A stretch of DNA of 6,267 nt from an uncultured Fibrobacterota bacterium (GTDB taxonomy: Bacteria > Fibrobacterota > Chitinivibrionia > Chitinivibrionales > Chitinispirillaceae): contig CAISVC010000292.1 in NCBI GenBank assembly GCA_903888815.1, positions 1 to 6,267 on the forward strand, written 5' to 3'. Below are positions 1 through 5,931 of this stretch, in pieces. The stretch's first letter is position 1; each line of letters starts with the position of its first letter. The position numbers were made by a program, and so were the translations under genes. Under the pieces are notes generated by a model. It was not told where the DNA came from. It made no database searches and saw nothing but the letters and a program-made list of their open reading frames with translations.

Positions 1-231
1 GAGATCGCGTCGAAAGAAAATCCACCCCTCCGGCCCGGCGAATGCCTTTTGACCCCACGGCTGCATACATTTGACCGTAAGACAGGTATTAAACGACAGC
101 GATGGTGAAACGAATAAAAACCCATAGATAATGAAACAGATAATGAGAACACCCAAACCGACAATAAAATATGCCATAATATTTCGCGTCGGTAAAATCA
201 TTTTAAAATTAATCTGAATCGATCCGGGCAT
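1..231 (-). CDS. Partial membrane-anchored protein, possibly AlgJ/AlgX-like (SGNH) O-acetyltransferase
   Basis: An open frame runs leftward from ATG 231 off the window edge: 77 codons without a stop, C-terminus missing. Seen directly: about 18 mostly polar residues, then one strongly hydrophobic stretch (about residues 20-42, AYFIVGLGVLIICFIIYGF), then an extracytoplasmic start ending in WGQKAFAGPEGWIFFRRDL. The G-x-x-GW-(I/L)-F-(F/Y)-R-x-D-L pattern soon after a single N-terminal anchor is how AlgJ/AlgX-like and DHHW-family SGNH proteins begin (typically GxDGWLFYRPD); these acetylate exported polysaccharides. That assignment is inference from a short motif, because the catalytic region lies outside the window. 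The start is uncertain: ATG 201 is in frame and also lacks a good Shine-Dalgarno. ATG 231 was chosen because it lies 5 nt after the upstream nucleotidyltransferase stop, which suggests translational coupling. Confidence 0.55.
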   Translation of the reverse strand, partial: MPGSIQINFKMILPTRNIMAYFIVGLGVLIICFIIYGFLFVSPSLSFNTCLTVKCMQPWGQKAFAGPEGWIFFRRDL

Positions 232-236
232 GGAGA

Positions 237-539
237 TCAGCCATAGACGGGCGTTCCTTCTTCGGCCACCATCTGAGCAAATGGCGTATCGCTGTCAAGA
301 TCTATCAAATCTACCGGTTTGGACAGAGAATAGATAAGTTCGCCGTAGAATCTGAAGAATTGAGATGCCGGGATTCCCTGTACTGCAAGGTCAATATCCC
401 GCGCCGCCGTGCGCGCTGCCGCGGACGAGCCGAATAGAAGTACTCTTTTAACGCCATACTTCCTGGCCAGTTCGACAATGCACGTTTTGTCGGTATCGGA
501 AAGCATAAAACGAAAATAGCATATCTCCCGTTCACTCAT
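237..539 (-). CDS. MNT-type nucleotidyltransferase domain protein (minimal nucleotidyltransferase)
   Basis: A complete protein of 100 residues, the usual size for minimal nucleotidyltransferases (MNT) of the DNA polymerase beta superfamily. Seen directly: a short N-terminal helix, then VKRVLLFGSSAAARTAARD and IDLAVQG, giving the GS...DxD active-site signature with two metal-binding aspartates, then a third carboxylate candidate in KPVDLIDLD and a typical EEGTPVYG ending. The common serine before DID is arginine here and the loop is alanine-rich, so activity is plausible but not certain. Family members transfer AMP or other nucleotides to proteins; many are antitoxins paired with HEPN toxins, but no HEPN gene adjoins it here. 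ATG 539 is preferred over TTG 542 because a GAAAG lies 6 nt upstream. The next gene starts about 5 nt downstream, so the two are probably co-transcribed. Confidence 0.8.
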   Translation of the reverse strand: MSEREICYFRFMLSDTDKTCIVELARKYGVKRVLLFGSSAAARTAARDIDLAVQGIPASQFFRFYGELIYSLSKPVDLIDLDSDTPFAQMVAEEGTPVYG

Positions 540-570
540 CAATTACTTTCGGAATGCGAAAGGGAGTGGT

Positions 571-618
571 ATATGAAACCTCGGCCGTGCGATCTGCGGG
601 TCGCCCCGTGTTTCATAT
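571..618. repeat. Perfect 9-bp inverted repeat in the intergenic gap
   Basis: ATATGAAAC at 571-579 is matched by its exact reverse complement GTTTCATAT at 610-618, separated by 30 bp. A second small pairing, GCGA 589-592 with TCGC 601-604, sits inside. It lies between the response regulator (upstream in the leftward direction) and the nucleotidyltransferase. It could be a regulator binding site for the nucleotidyltransferase promoter or an RNA stem in the transcript. No T-run follows on either strand, so it is not an intrinsic terminator. The rest of the 158-bp gap shows no gene. Confidence 0.5.
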
Positions 619-697
619 TCAGGTCTTCGAAGCCGGGAGCTTTGTCAAGCGCAATCTGATGGTAATGGCGGGGAAATAAAAAAGCTATCAGTTTTTT

Positions 698-1618
698 TCA
701 CAGCTCGTTTATATACAGCGGCTTGAAACCCTGATAACGGGGGGCGAGGTAATTCATGAGGATCACCTCGGTTTTTCTGCCCGGGTCGATGTTGATGATC
801 ATGCGGTCGGTGAAAAGCCTCGACAGGTGAATGCCCCGTCCCGACTCGTCCAGGACACCGGCGCCGCTTATGTGTCGCTCCATTTTAAAAAGAATCGTCT
901 CTTTTTTTAACCTGCCTTTGCGGTCAGTGATTGAGACACCGTATTTTTCATTGTCGCAGCCGCACTCTACATCCACATATTCGTCGGGCTCGAGCGTGAT
1001 CGGGGAATACGATTTGTATTTCTTTGAACCGTCGGTTGCCGAGGGCGCGTGGTAAATCGCATTGGTAATGGCCTCGTCGAGCACAAGTTCCATATCGCGC
1101 ACATTACCGAACCGTCCGGTGAGAAGTGCCAGCACCTGCATCCGCACCGCCCTCCCTTCAGCAGAAGAAGAGATGCGGAACTGCGCAAGTACCGAGGCAT
1201 CGGGCAGAAGATACCGCTTGAGTCCGAAAATGTCGCCGGTGATGAGCCCCTGCACGATTGACCCGAGCTCGGCGAAATTAAAGGGAGCGGTCTTCGGGAT
1301 GATGTTGGCGATATATTCTCTTTTGTCGAATTTGATGAAATGGTCGACATTGTGGCCGGTGAGAAGCGCGCATTTTATTGCCGGATGGCGCTCGCGGACC
1401 GTGCGCAGAAGCTCGAGGCCGCTCATTCCCGGCATGCTGATATCGGAGATGACAAGGTCGATACGGCGTTTGGCGAGAAGGGAGAGCGCTTCAACGCCGT
1501 TCTCGACGCATACCACGTCGTATAATTTTCCGAGATAATCGGAAAGCAGCTTCCGGATGGCAGGGTCGTCGTCGACGATTAATATGGCTGGCACAGGAAT
1601 ATTATCATATAGATTCAA
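698..1618 (-). CDS. Response regulator with RsbW-like serine kinase/anti-sigma ATPase output domain
   Basis: A 306-residue cytoplasmic protein. The receiver domain (about 10-125) has the full catalytic set: acidic pocket D16-D18, phospho-acceptor D59 in VISDISMPG, T87 and K109. After a linker, a GHKL ATPase domain (about 145-295) shows the N-box ELVLDEAITNAIYHA (E182, N186), a G1-like ITDRKGRL (D232, G235) and a G2-like ESGRGIHLSRLF (G260, G262). This is the layout of RsbW/SpoIIAB-type serine kinases, which bind sigma factors or phosphorylate anti-sigma antagonists. Phosphorylation of D59 probably controls the ATPase output; partners are unknown. It has no DNA-binding domain. The G1 box is DRKG rather than DxGxG, a mild deviation. 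Start: the in-frame TAA upstream leaves only TTG 1618 (no clear Shine-Dalgarno) or GTG 1594, which would begin VPAILIVDDD; neither is certain. The glycosyltransferase ends 45 bp upstream on the same strand. Confidence 0.88.
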   Translation of the reverse strand: MNLYDNIPVPAILIVDDDPAIRKLLSDYLGKLYDVVCVENGVEALSLLAKRRIDLVISDISMPGMSGLELLRTVRERHPAIKCALLTGHNVDHFIKFDKREYIANIIPKTAPFNFAELGSIVQGLITGDIFGLKRYLLPDASVLAQFRISSSAEGRAVRMQVLALLTGRFGNVRDMELVLDEAITNAIYHAPSATDGSKKYKSYSPITLEPDEYVDVECGCDNEKYGVSITDRKGRLKKETILFKMERHISGAGVLDESGRGIHLSRLFTDRMIINIDPGRKTEVILMNYLAPRYQGFKPLYINEL

Positions 1619-1629
1619 CCGGAATTCAA
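1601..1629 (-). promoter_or_regulatory. Candidate sigma70-type promoter overlapping the response regulator start
   Basis: Read on the minus strand, TTGAAT (1629-1624, 4 of 6 to TTGACA) and GATAAT (1606-1601, 5 of 6 to TATAAT) are separated by exactly 17 bp. The expected transcription start is near 1594-1595, downstream of TTG 1618 and next to GTG 1594. If real, the response regulator has its own promoter apart from the glycosyltransferase and would be read from GTG as a leaderless or near-leaderless message. The call rests on box matching alone. Confidence 0.33.
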
Positions 1630-1631
1630 CC
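1613..1631 (-). repeat. Tandem GGTTGAAT direct repeat, 11-bp period
   Basis: On the minus strand GGTTGAAT occurs twice, at 1631-1624 and 1620-1613, exactly 11 bp apart (one helical turn). The first copy contains the candidate -35 box of the response regulator promoter, and the second lies in its spacer. That arrangement suits a dimeric regulator binding one face of DNA, but two 8-bp copies can also arise by chance. Confidence 0.4.
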
Positions 1632-1663
1632 GTTTACCCCAGAATGTAAAAAAACGTTGAGTT

Positions 1664-2728
1664 TCACAGCAATTTTTCGATGGCCCTGGCGCATATCTTC
1701 GGGCCGTCGGAACGCCGAAGGGGTTCCAGGCGGCCGTTTACAATGACCTTTGCAAGCGTTGATTTCCAGTCAAGCGCAACGAATGATTCACGCGAGAGCG
1801 GATATCCTCCTCCCCAGGAGCGGACGGCAGCGTCTAAAGAGGGGTATTCGGCGAAATTTTCACGCGGCAGATAGAGCATTGGAGTGCCGTGGATCATGGA
1901 CTCCGCCACAGAACCGTAACCGATTTTACTGATCATGCAATCGACCGAAGCTGCCAGATCCTGATATCGAAAATCGGCCTTGGGGATGATGTGATAATTG
2001 GAGGGCGCGCCCGCAAGCGGGGAGATTCCCACGAATTCCCAGTCGGTAAAATCGGCAAGTTTCCTCCAGTCAATACCGGCAATGCCGAGGCAGCCCAGGT
2101 AAATAAGCCCGAGATTCCGGTCAGCTGAAAATCCGTATTTTTCCACGATTTCAGCGCGGCAGTTGTTCCCTTTCCGGCCGACCGGCGGAACACTCGTGCG
2201 TTTCATGAAATAGTTCATGGGCATCGAAGGTTCGAGCGCGAGCATAATGGTCGCCGATGCGTACTGGGCGCGGATTTTTTCCAGTTCAGGCCGGAATTCG
2301 GGGAATGACCGTACGTATTCTTCATAAATGTCATACCAGGTGAAATTTGCAACGGCCACGGATGGAATACCGCAGGCCCGCGCCACTTCAAAGGCGAACG
2401 GGGTTATATCGCTCACCAACAGCGCCGCTCCCTGTTCTCTGCACCACCGGACTTCATCATCAAAAAGGGCCTCATTTCTTTGCGCGATGGATTGATAGGC
2501 GGCAAGCGTCCGCCCGATATCGGTACTGATGCTGTCTTTCTGAATACAGCCGCAGTCAAATGCGGCCTGCGCGTAAGCAAAGTCCCGGCGCATCTCTTCG
2601 CGGAAGAACGCCTGCGGCAGAATGGTGCGGAAAGTAATACGGACATTCTCCGAAAATTCATTGCTGATCGCAACAGTCCGCACCCCGTGACCGTATCCGT
2701 GGCTGGTGACATAATAGATGATATGCAT
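1664..2728 (-). CDS. GT-B fold glycosyltransferase, MurG/GT28-like (resembles N-terminal domain of plant L-arabinokinase)
   Basis: A 354-residue protein without signal peptide or membrane segment, a usual size for a two-domain GT-B enzyme. The N-terminal Rossmann half opens with IIYYVTSHGYGHGVR (glycine-rich loop, residues 3-17), followed by LVSDITPFAFEVARACGIP (about 104-122) and VANFTWYDIYEEY (126-138). The C-terminal half carries MISKIGYGSVAESMIHGTP (265-283) and YLPRENFAEYPSLDAAV, the place where GT28-type enzymes bind the nucleotide of the sugar donor. The HGYGHGVR / NFTW / KxGYGxxAE combination is also that of the glycosyltransferase-like half of plant arabinokinase and its bacterial relatives. 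Donor and acceptor cannot be read from the sequence. ATG 2728 is preferred over the start at 2782 because AAAAGGGA lies 8 nt upstream and the fold begins at once; the longer form adds only a non-conserved 18 residues. Confidence 0.82.
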   Translation of the reverse strand: MHIIYYVTSHGYGHGVRTVAISNEFSENVRITFRTILPQAFFREEMRRDFAYAQAAFDCGCIQKDSISTDIGRTLAAYQSIAQRNEALFDDEVRWCREQGAALLVSDITPFAFEVARACGIPSVAVANFTWYDIYEEYVRSFPEFRPELEKIRAQYASATIMLALEPSMPMNYFMKRTSVPPVGRKGNNCRAEIVEKYGFSADRNLGLIYLGCLGIAGIDWRKLADFTDWEFVGISPLAGAPSNYHIIPKADFRYQDLAASVDCMISKIGYGSVAESMIHGTPMLYLPRENFAEYPSLDAAVRSWGGGYPLSRESFVALDWKSTLAKVIVNGRLEPLRRSDGPKICARAIEKLL

Positions 2729-2797
2729 TCCGTCTGTCCCTTTTCGAATCATGAAAATATAAAAGAGCGCACACGCGCGCATGCGGTGATATTGTTA

Positions 2798-2827
2798 TGG
2801 ACAGGTTTCTTTGACGCATACTATTTT
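2798..2827 (+). promoter_or_regulatory. fusA: Weak candidate promoter for fusA
   Basis: TGGACA (2798-2803, 5 of 6 to TTGACA) and TATTTT (2822-2827, 4 of 6 to TATAAT) are separated by 18 bp. Transcription starting near 2834 would give fusA an untranslated leader of roughly 185 nt that includes the two long stems described below. The match is modest, and other placements within this 289-bp divergent region are possible. Confidence 0.25.
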
Positions 2828-2829
2828 AC

Positions 2830-2845
2830 AGGCTGTCAAAAGCCT
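2830..2845 (+). repeat. Short inverted repeat AGGCT/AGCCT
   Basis: AGGCT (2830-2834) pairs with AGCCT (2841-2845) around a 6-nt GTCAAA loop. An overlapping alternative pairs TTTGAC (2810-2815) with GTCAAA (2835-2840), so the two foldings exclude each other. It lies near the likely transcription start of fusA; the significance is uncertain. Confidence 0.3.
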
Positions 2846-2892
2846 CTGCGCATTCATTATCACCACAATTTTTGCCGTTTTGCAAGGATCGA

Positions 2893-2937
2893 CCCCTGTT
2901 CTGCAATCCAGCGCACCGGTGCTCAACGGAGCAGGGG
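2893..2937 (+). promoter_or_regulatory. Predicted stem-loop in the fusA leader (stem I)
   Basis: CCCCTGTTCTG (2893-2903) can pair over 11 positions with CGGAGCAGGGG (2927-2937), using nine Watson-Crick and two G-U pairs. The 23-nt loop contains the perfect palindrome GCACCGGTGC (2913-2922), which can form a mini-hairpin. No T-run follows, so this is not an intrinsic terminator. It is a candidate leader RNA structure of the fusA message; I do not recognise a known riboswitch class. Confidence 0.45.
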
Positions 2938-2953
2938 AACAATTTTCATCTCC

Positions 2954-2978
2954 CCCGGACAGGGAGCCGCTGTCCGGG
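2954..2978 (+). promoter_or_regulatory. Perfect 9-bp GC-rich hairpin in the fusA leader (stem II)
   Basis: CCCGGACAG (2954-2962) and CTGTCCGGG (2970-2978) are exact reverse complements around a 7-nt loop GGAGCCG. The hairpin ends 39 nt before the fusA ATG and leaves the Shine-Dalgarno (GGAG 3008-3011) free. Neither strand has a T-run after it, arguing against a terminator. It could stabilise the message, bind a protein, or act as an operator in DNA form. Confidence 0.5.
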
Positions 2979-3017
2979 CATACCGCCGATCGCAGATAGA
3001 GGGGCACGGAGTTTTTC

Positions 3018-5099
3018 ATGAGTACCGAAGTCTCCATAAACCGCATGCGCAACATCGGGATCAGCGCGCATATCGATTCGGGCAAGACCACGCTGACCGA
3101 ACGGATACTTTACTATTGCAAAAAAATCCATACCATGCATGAAGTGAAAGGCAAGGACGGCGTAGGCGCCACCATGGACTCCATGGACCTCGAGCGGGAG
3201 CGCGGCATCACGATCCAGTCTGCCGCCACCAATGTGGAGTGGCTTGACTATTCAATCAACATCATCGATACCCCCGGGCACGTTGATTTCACCATCGAGG
3301 TCGAACGCGCGCTGCGCGTTCTTGACGGCGCAATCCTCGTGCTCTGCGCCGTGGGCGGCGTGCAGTCGCAGTCGATCACCGTTGACCGCCAGCTTAAACG
3401 GTACAAGGTGCCAAGGCTCGCGTTCATCAATAAGGCCGACCGCACCGGCGCGGACCCGTATCGCGTCAAAGAACAGCTGTGCGAAAAGCTCGGTCACCAT
3501 GCGGTGCTCATGCAGATCCCGATAGGCGCCGAAGAAAAGTTCGAAGGAATCGTGGACCTCGTGACCATGAAAGCGGTCTATTTCGACGGAAAAAACGGTG
3601 AAATCATCCGTGAGGGGGAAATACCGCCGGTGCTTCGCGAAAAGGCACGCGCGCAGCGCGAAGCGATGCTGGATGCAGTGACCCTGTACTCGGACGAATT
3701 GGCCGCAGCCTGTCTTGAAGGGCGTGAAACCGAAGAGCAGGTGCGCGCCGCCATCCGCACGGGAACACTTTCTCTTCAATTGACGCCGGTTTTTATCGGG
3801 TCAGCGTATAAAAACAAGGGTATCCAGCCGCTTCTCGACGCCGTCGTGCACTACCTTGCTTCGCCTGCCGACCATTCGCACAGTGCGGTTGATTGTGACA
3901 ATGACGGAATCGAAGTCCCTCTCGCTGCCGACCCGTCTGCACCGCTCGTCTCGCTCTCGTTCAAGCTTGAGGACGGCCGGTATGGCCAGTTGACCTATAT
4001 CCGCATCTATCAGGGTTCGATCCGGAAAGGCACGGAGCTGTTCAATACCCGCAGCAAACGCCGTTTCAGAGTAGGCCGCCTCATCCGCATGCACGCGGAC
4101 TCCATGGAAGACATCACCGAGGCACTATGCGGCGATATCGTGGCACTGTTCGGCATCGACTGCGCCTCGGGCGATACGTTCACGGAAAACGACATGAACA
4201 TGGCAATGACCTCGATGTATGTCCCGGAGCCGGTGATCTCGCTCGCCATCAAACCCAGAGACCGCACCTCGGCCGATGCGCTCGGCAAAGCGCTCAACAG
4301 GTTTACCAAGGAAGACCCGACATTCAGGACCTATGTGGACCCCGAATCCAGTGAAACCATCATCAAAGGCATGGGCGAGCTCCATCTGGAGATCTACATC
4401 GAGCGGATGCGCCGGGAATACGGCGTTGAGCTCGAGACCGGCATGCCGCAGGTCGCCTACCGGGAAACCATCACTCAGTCCGTGGCCTTCGACTATACCC
4501 ATAAGAAACAGACCGGCGGCGCCGGGCAGTATGCGCGCGTTGCCGGTATTCTGGAACCCGATGCCGAAAAAGAGTACGAATTCATCAATGCGGTCAAGGG
4601 CGGCGCGATCCCGGCCGACTATATTCCCTCATGCAATAAAGGATTCAAATCATGTCTCGCCAAAGGCAAGCTCATCGGTTTCCCGGTTGTCGGCGTCAGG
4701 GTGACGGTGAACGACGGCAACTGGCACCCGGTTGACTCATCGGATATCGCTTTTCAGCTCGCCGCAATTCACGGTTTCTGGCAGGCATATGAAAAAGCGC
4801 GTCCCGAGATTCTCGAGCCGATCATGAAAGTTTCGGTCGAAGGCCCTACCGAGTTCCAGGGCAATATCCTCGCCACGATCAACCAGCGCCGCGGCATTAT
4901 CGTGAGCGCTACCGAAGAAACCAGCTTCTGCCGTGTCGATGCAGACGTGCCGCTCTCGGAGATGTTCGGGTATTCCACGGTGCTGCGTTCGTGCACGCAG
5001 GGAAAAGCGGAATTCACCATGGAATTCCTCAAATACGGCAAAGTGCCGGGATCAATCGCGGAAAAGCTGAAAAACGAATTCAATGAGAAAAAGAAATAA
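3018..5099 (+). CDS. fusA: Elongation factor G (translational GTPase), spd/mitochondrial EF-G type
   Basis: A full-length 693-residue EF-G, the cytoplasmic GTPase that drives tRNA-mRNA translocation on the ribosome and, with RRF, ribosome recycling. All GTPase motifs are present: G1 AHIDSGKTT (17-25), G2 around GITIQSA (63-69), G3 DTPGH (84-88), G4 NKAD (138-141) and G5 GSA (261-263). Domain II follows (about 305-400), then domain III, domain IV with the tip loops HKKQTGGAGQYARV (494-507) and HPVDSSDIAFQLAA (570-583), and a C-terminal domain V with EPIMKVSVEGPTEFQGN and INQRRG. The serine in AHIDSGK (alanine in the Escherichia coli type), VGGVQSQSITVDRQ and FPVVGV place it in the spd group shared with mitochondrial EF-G1; whether it is the translocation (spdEFG1) or recycling (spdEFG2) paralogue is not settled here. 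ATG 3018 has GGAG 6 nt upstream. No rpsL, rpsG or tuf adjoin it, unlike the classical str operon. Confidence 0.96.
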   Translation: MSTEVSINRMRNIGISAHIDSGKTTLTERILYYCKKIHTMHEVKGKDGVGATMDSMDLERERGITIQSAATNVEWLDYSINIIDTPGHVDFTIEVERALRVLDGAILVLCAVGGVQSQSITVDRQLKRYKVPRLAFINKADRTGADPYRVKEQLCEKLGHHAVLMQIPIGAEEKFEGIVDLVTMKAVYFDGKNGEIIREGEIPPVLREKARAQREAMLDAVTLYSDELAAACLEGRETEEQVRAAIRTGTLSLQLTPVFIGSAYKNKGIQPLLDAVVHYLASPADHSHSAVDCDNDGIEVPLAADPSAPLVSLSFKLEDGRYGQLTYIRIYQGSIRKGTELFNTRSKRRFRVGRLIRMHADSMEDITEALCGDIVALFGIDCASGDTFTENDMNMAMTSMYVPEPVISLAIKPRDRTSADALGKALNRFTKEDPTFRTYVDPESSETIIKGMGELHLEIYIERMRREYGVELETGMPQVAYRETITQSVAFDYTHKKQTGGAGQYARVAGILEPDAEKEYEFINAVKGGAIPADYIPSCNKGFKSCLAKGKLIGFPVVGVRVTVNDGNWHPVDSSDIAFQLAAIHGFWQAYEKARPEILEPIMKVSVEGPTEFQGNILATINQRRGIIVSATEETSFCRVDADVPLSEMFGYSTVLRSCTQGKAEFTMEFLKYGKVPGSIAEKLKNEFNEKKK

Positions 5100-5177
5100 A
5101 ATATGGACGGGCCGGATCGTTTTTGGTTTTTTATCAAGCGTGTAATATTTTAACAGCCTTGCAAGGAAACATCCCCG

Positions 5178-5903
5178 ATGATCAGAAATGAGATCGTGAA
5201 ACGAAGTCCCGTGCGGATACTTGAACAATCGATGCATGGCGGCCTGGGCAAGGGCAATATCGGGGTTATCGCCGCGCCCAAAGGGGTAGGGAAGACCGCC
5301 TGCCTTGTCCACCTTGCAACCGATCAGCTGCTCGAAGGCAGGTTTGTCATCCACGTCTCCTTTGCAACCGACACGCACCACATCATCACCTGGTATGAAG
5401 ATATTTTTCAGGAAATAGCAAAGCGGTACCGTCTCGATGGTGCCATGGATGTTCATGATGATATAATCAGGCATAGGGTTATCATGAATTTCCGGCAGGA
5501 CGGCGTTTCCGCAGGACAGGTACAGCGAAGCGTGCGGTCCATGATAAGCGATGCCAACTTCAACGCTGAAGTCGTGTTTGTGGACGGTTATGATTTCGCA
5601 AAATCAAATATCGAAGAATTCGGCAGCTTCAAGCGGTTTGCCGAAGAGGCGGGGCTTGAAATCTGGTTCAGCGCTTCACTGCAAAGAGGTGCGCCGCACA
5701 ATGACGGAGCAGCCGTTCCTGCCCTGCTTGAACGCTATCTCCGGCATATAGCCGTTCTCATAGCGCTGGAACCGTGCGGTGACTATATTCATCTTAAGCT
5801 GGTGAAGGATCATGAAAACGTTCCGGTCAACGATCCGCATCTCAAACTGGATCCGCACATTCTTCTCATAGCGGAAGGGACGGGAGCCGAAGCAGGAACA
5901 TAG
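5178..5903 (+). CDS. Uncharacterised P-loop ATPase, RecA/KaiC-like
   Basis: A 241-residue soluble protein that I cannot assign to a named family. Seen directly: GNIGVIAAPKGVGKTACLVHLA, with a Walker A motif at 33-40 (A33, K39, T40) directly after a beta strand, and a Walker B-like VVFVDGYD (132-139, D136). Next come WFSASLQRG (163-171) and a C-terminal beta-rich part IAVLIALEPCGDYIHLKLVKD, the order of strands expected in RecA/KaiC/DnaB-type ATPases. It has no signal peptide, membrane segment or DNA-binding motif. The opening, in which a helix precedes the P-loop strand and HVSFATDTHH follows, resembles KaiC-type 'take a cargo from a pool' ATPases, but this is inference. Start: AAGGA (5163-5167) lies 10 nt before ATG 5178. 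It lies 78 bp after fusA on the same strand with no convincing terminator between, so read-through from fusA is likely. Confidence 0.75.
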   Translation: MIRNEIVKRSPVRILEQSMHGGLGKGNIGVIAAPKGVGKTACLVHLATDQLLEGRFVIHVSFATDTHHIITWYEDIFQEIAKRYRLDGAMDVHDDIIRHRVIMNFRQDGVSAGQVQRSVRSMISDANFNAEVVFVDGYDFAKSNIEEFGSFKRFAEEAGLEIWFSASLQRGAPHNDGAAVPALLERYLRHIAVLIALEPCGDYIHLKLVKDHENVPVNDPHLKLDPHILLIAEGTGAEAGT

Positions 5904-5931
5904 TCAAGCGCGGAGAGAGGCTCAAGTGTTC

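Noticed and set aside
621..650. TTGACA on the minus strand as promoter -35 box for the nucleotidyltransferase
   Set aside because: TTGACA is present, but the nearest TATAAT-like hexamer (GAATAT) is about 22 bp downstream, too far for a normal sigma70 promoter.
678..698. A-run/T-run pair after the response regulator stop as an intrinsic terminator
   Set aside because: The only stem is about 6 A-T pairs with an 8-9 nt loop and no GC clamp; too weak to call as a terminator.
2811..2999. Rightward 62-codon open frame (TTG start) in the divergent region, with a hydrophobic N-terminal part
   Set aside because: Non-ATG start without a Shine-Dalgarno, no recognisable domain, and its span overlaps the fusA leader stems; the hydrophobic look arises from AT-rich sequence. 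Better read as leader than as gene.
2480..3142. Rightward 220-codon open frame covering the glycosyltransferase start and the fusA start
   Set aside because: Antisense to the glycosyltransferase and out of frame with fusA; no domain is recognisable. It is a shadow of GC-rich coding sequence.
3252..3779. Leftward 175-codon open frame inside fusA
   Set aside because: Antisense to a strongly conserved gene; the composition follows the EF-G codons and no motif appears.
2880..5167. TTGCAAGGA shared by the fusA leader (2880-2888) and the ATPase leader (5159-5167)
   Set aside because: Only 9 bases long and in one copy part of a Shine-Dalgarno sequence; chance is a sufficient explanation.
5100..5177. 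Possible terminator or promoter between fusA and the ATPase (T-rich stretch, TAATAT at 5143-5148)
   Set aside because: The T-runs have no stable hairpin before them, and no good -35 box stands 16-18 bp from TAATAT. The palindrome CCTTGCAAGG at 5157-5166 includes the Shine-Dalgarno and is probably incidental.
5052..5474. Leftward 140-codon open frame across the end of fusA and the start of the ATPase
   Set aside because: Antisense to the ATPase P-loop region, without a motif or a plausible start context.
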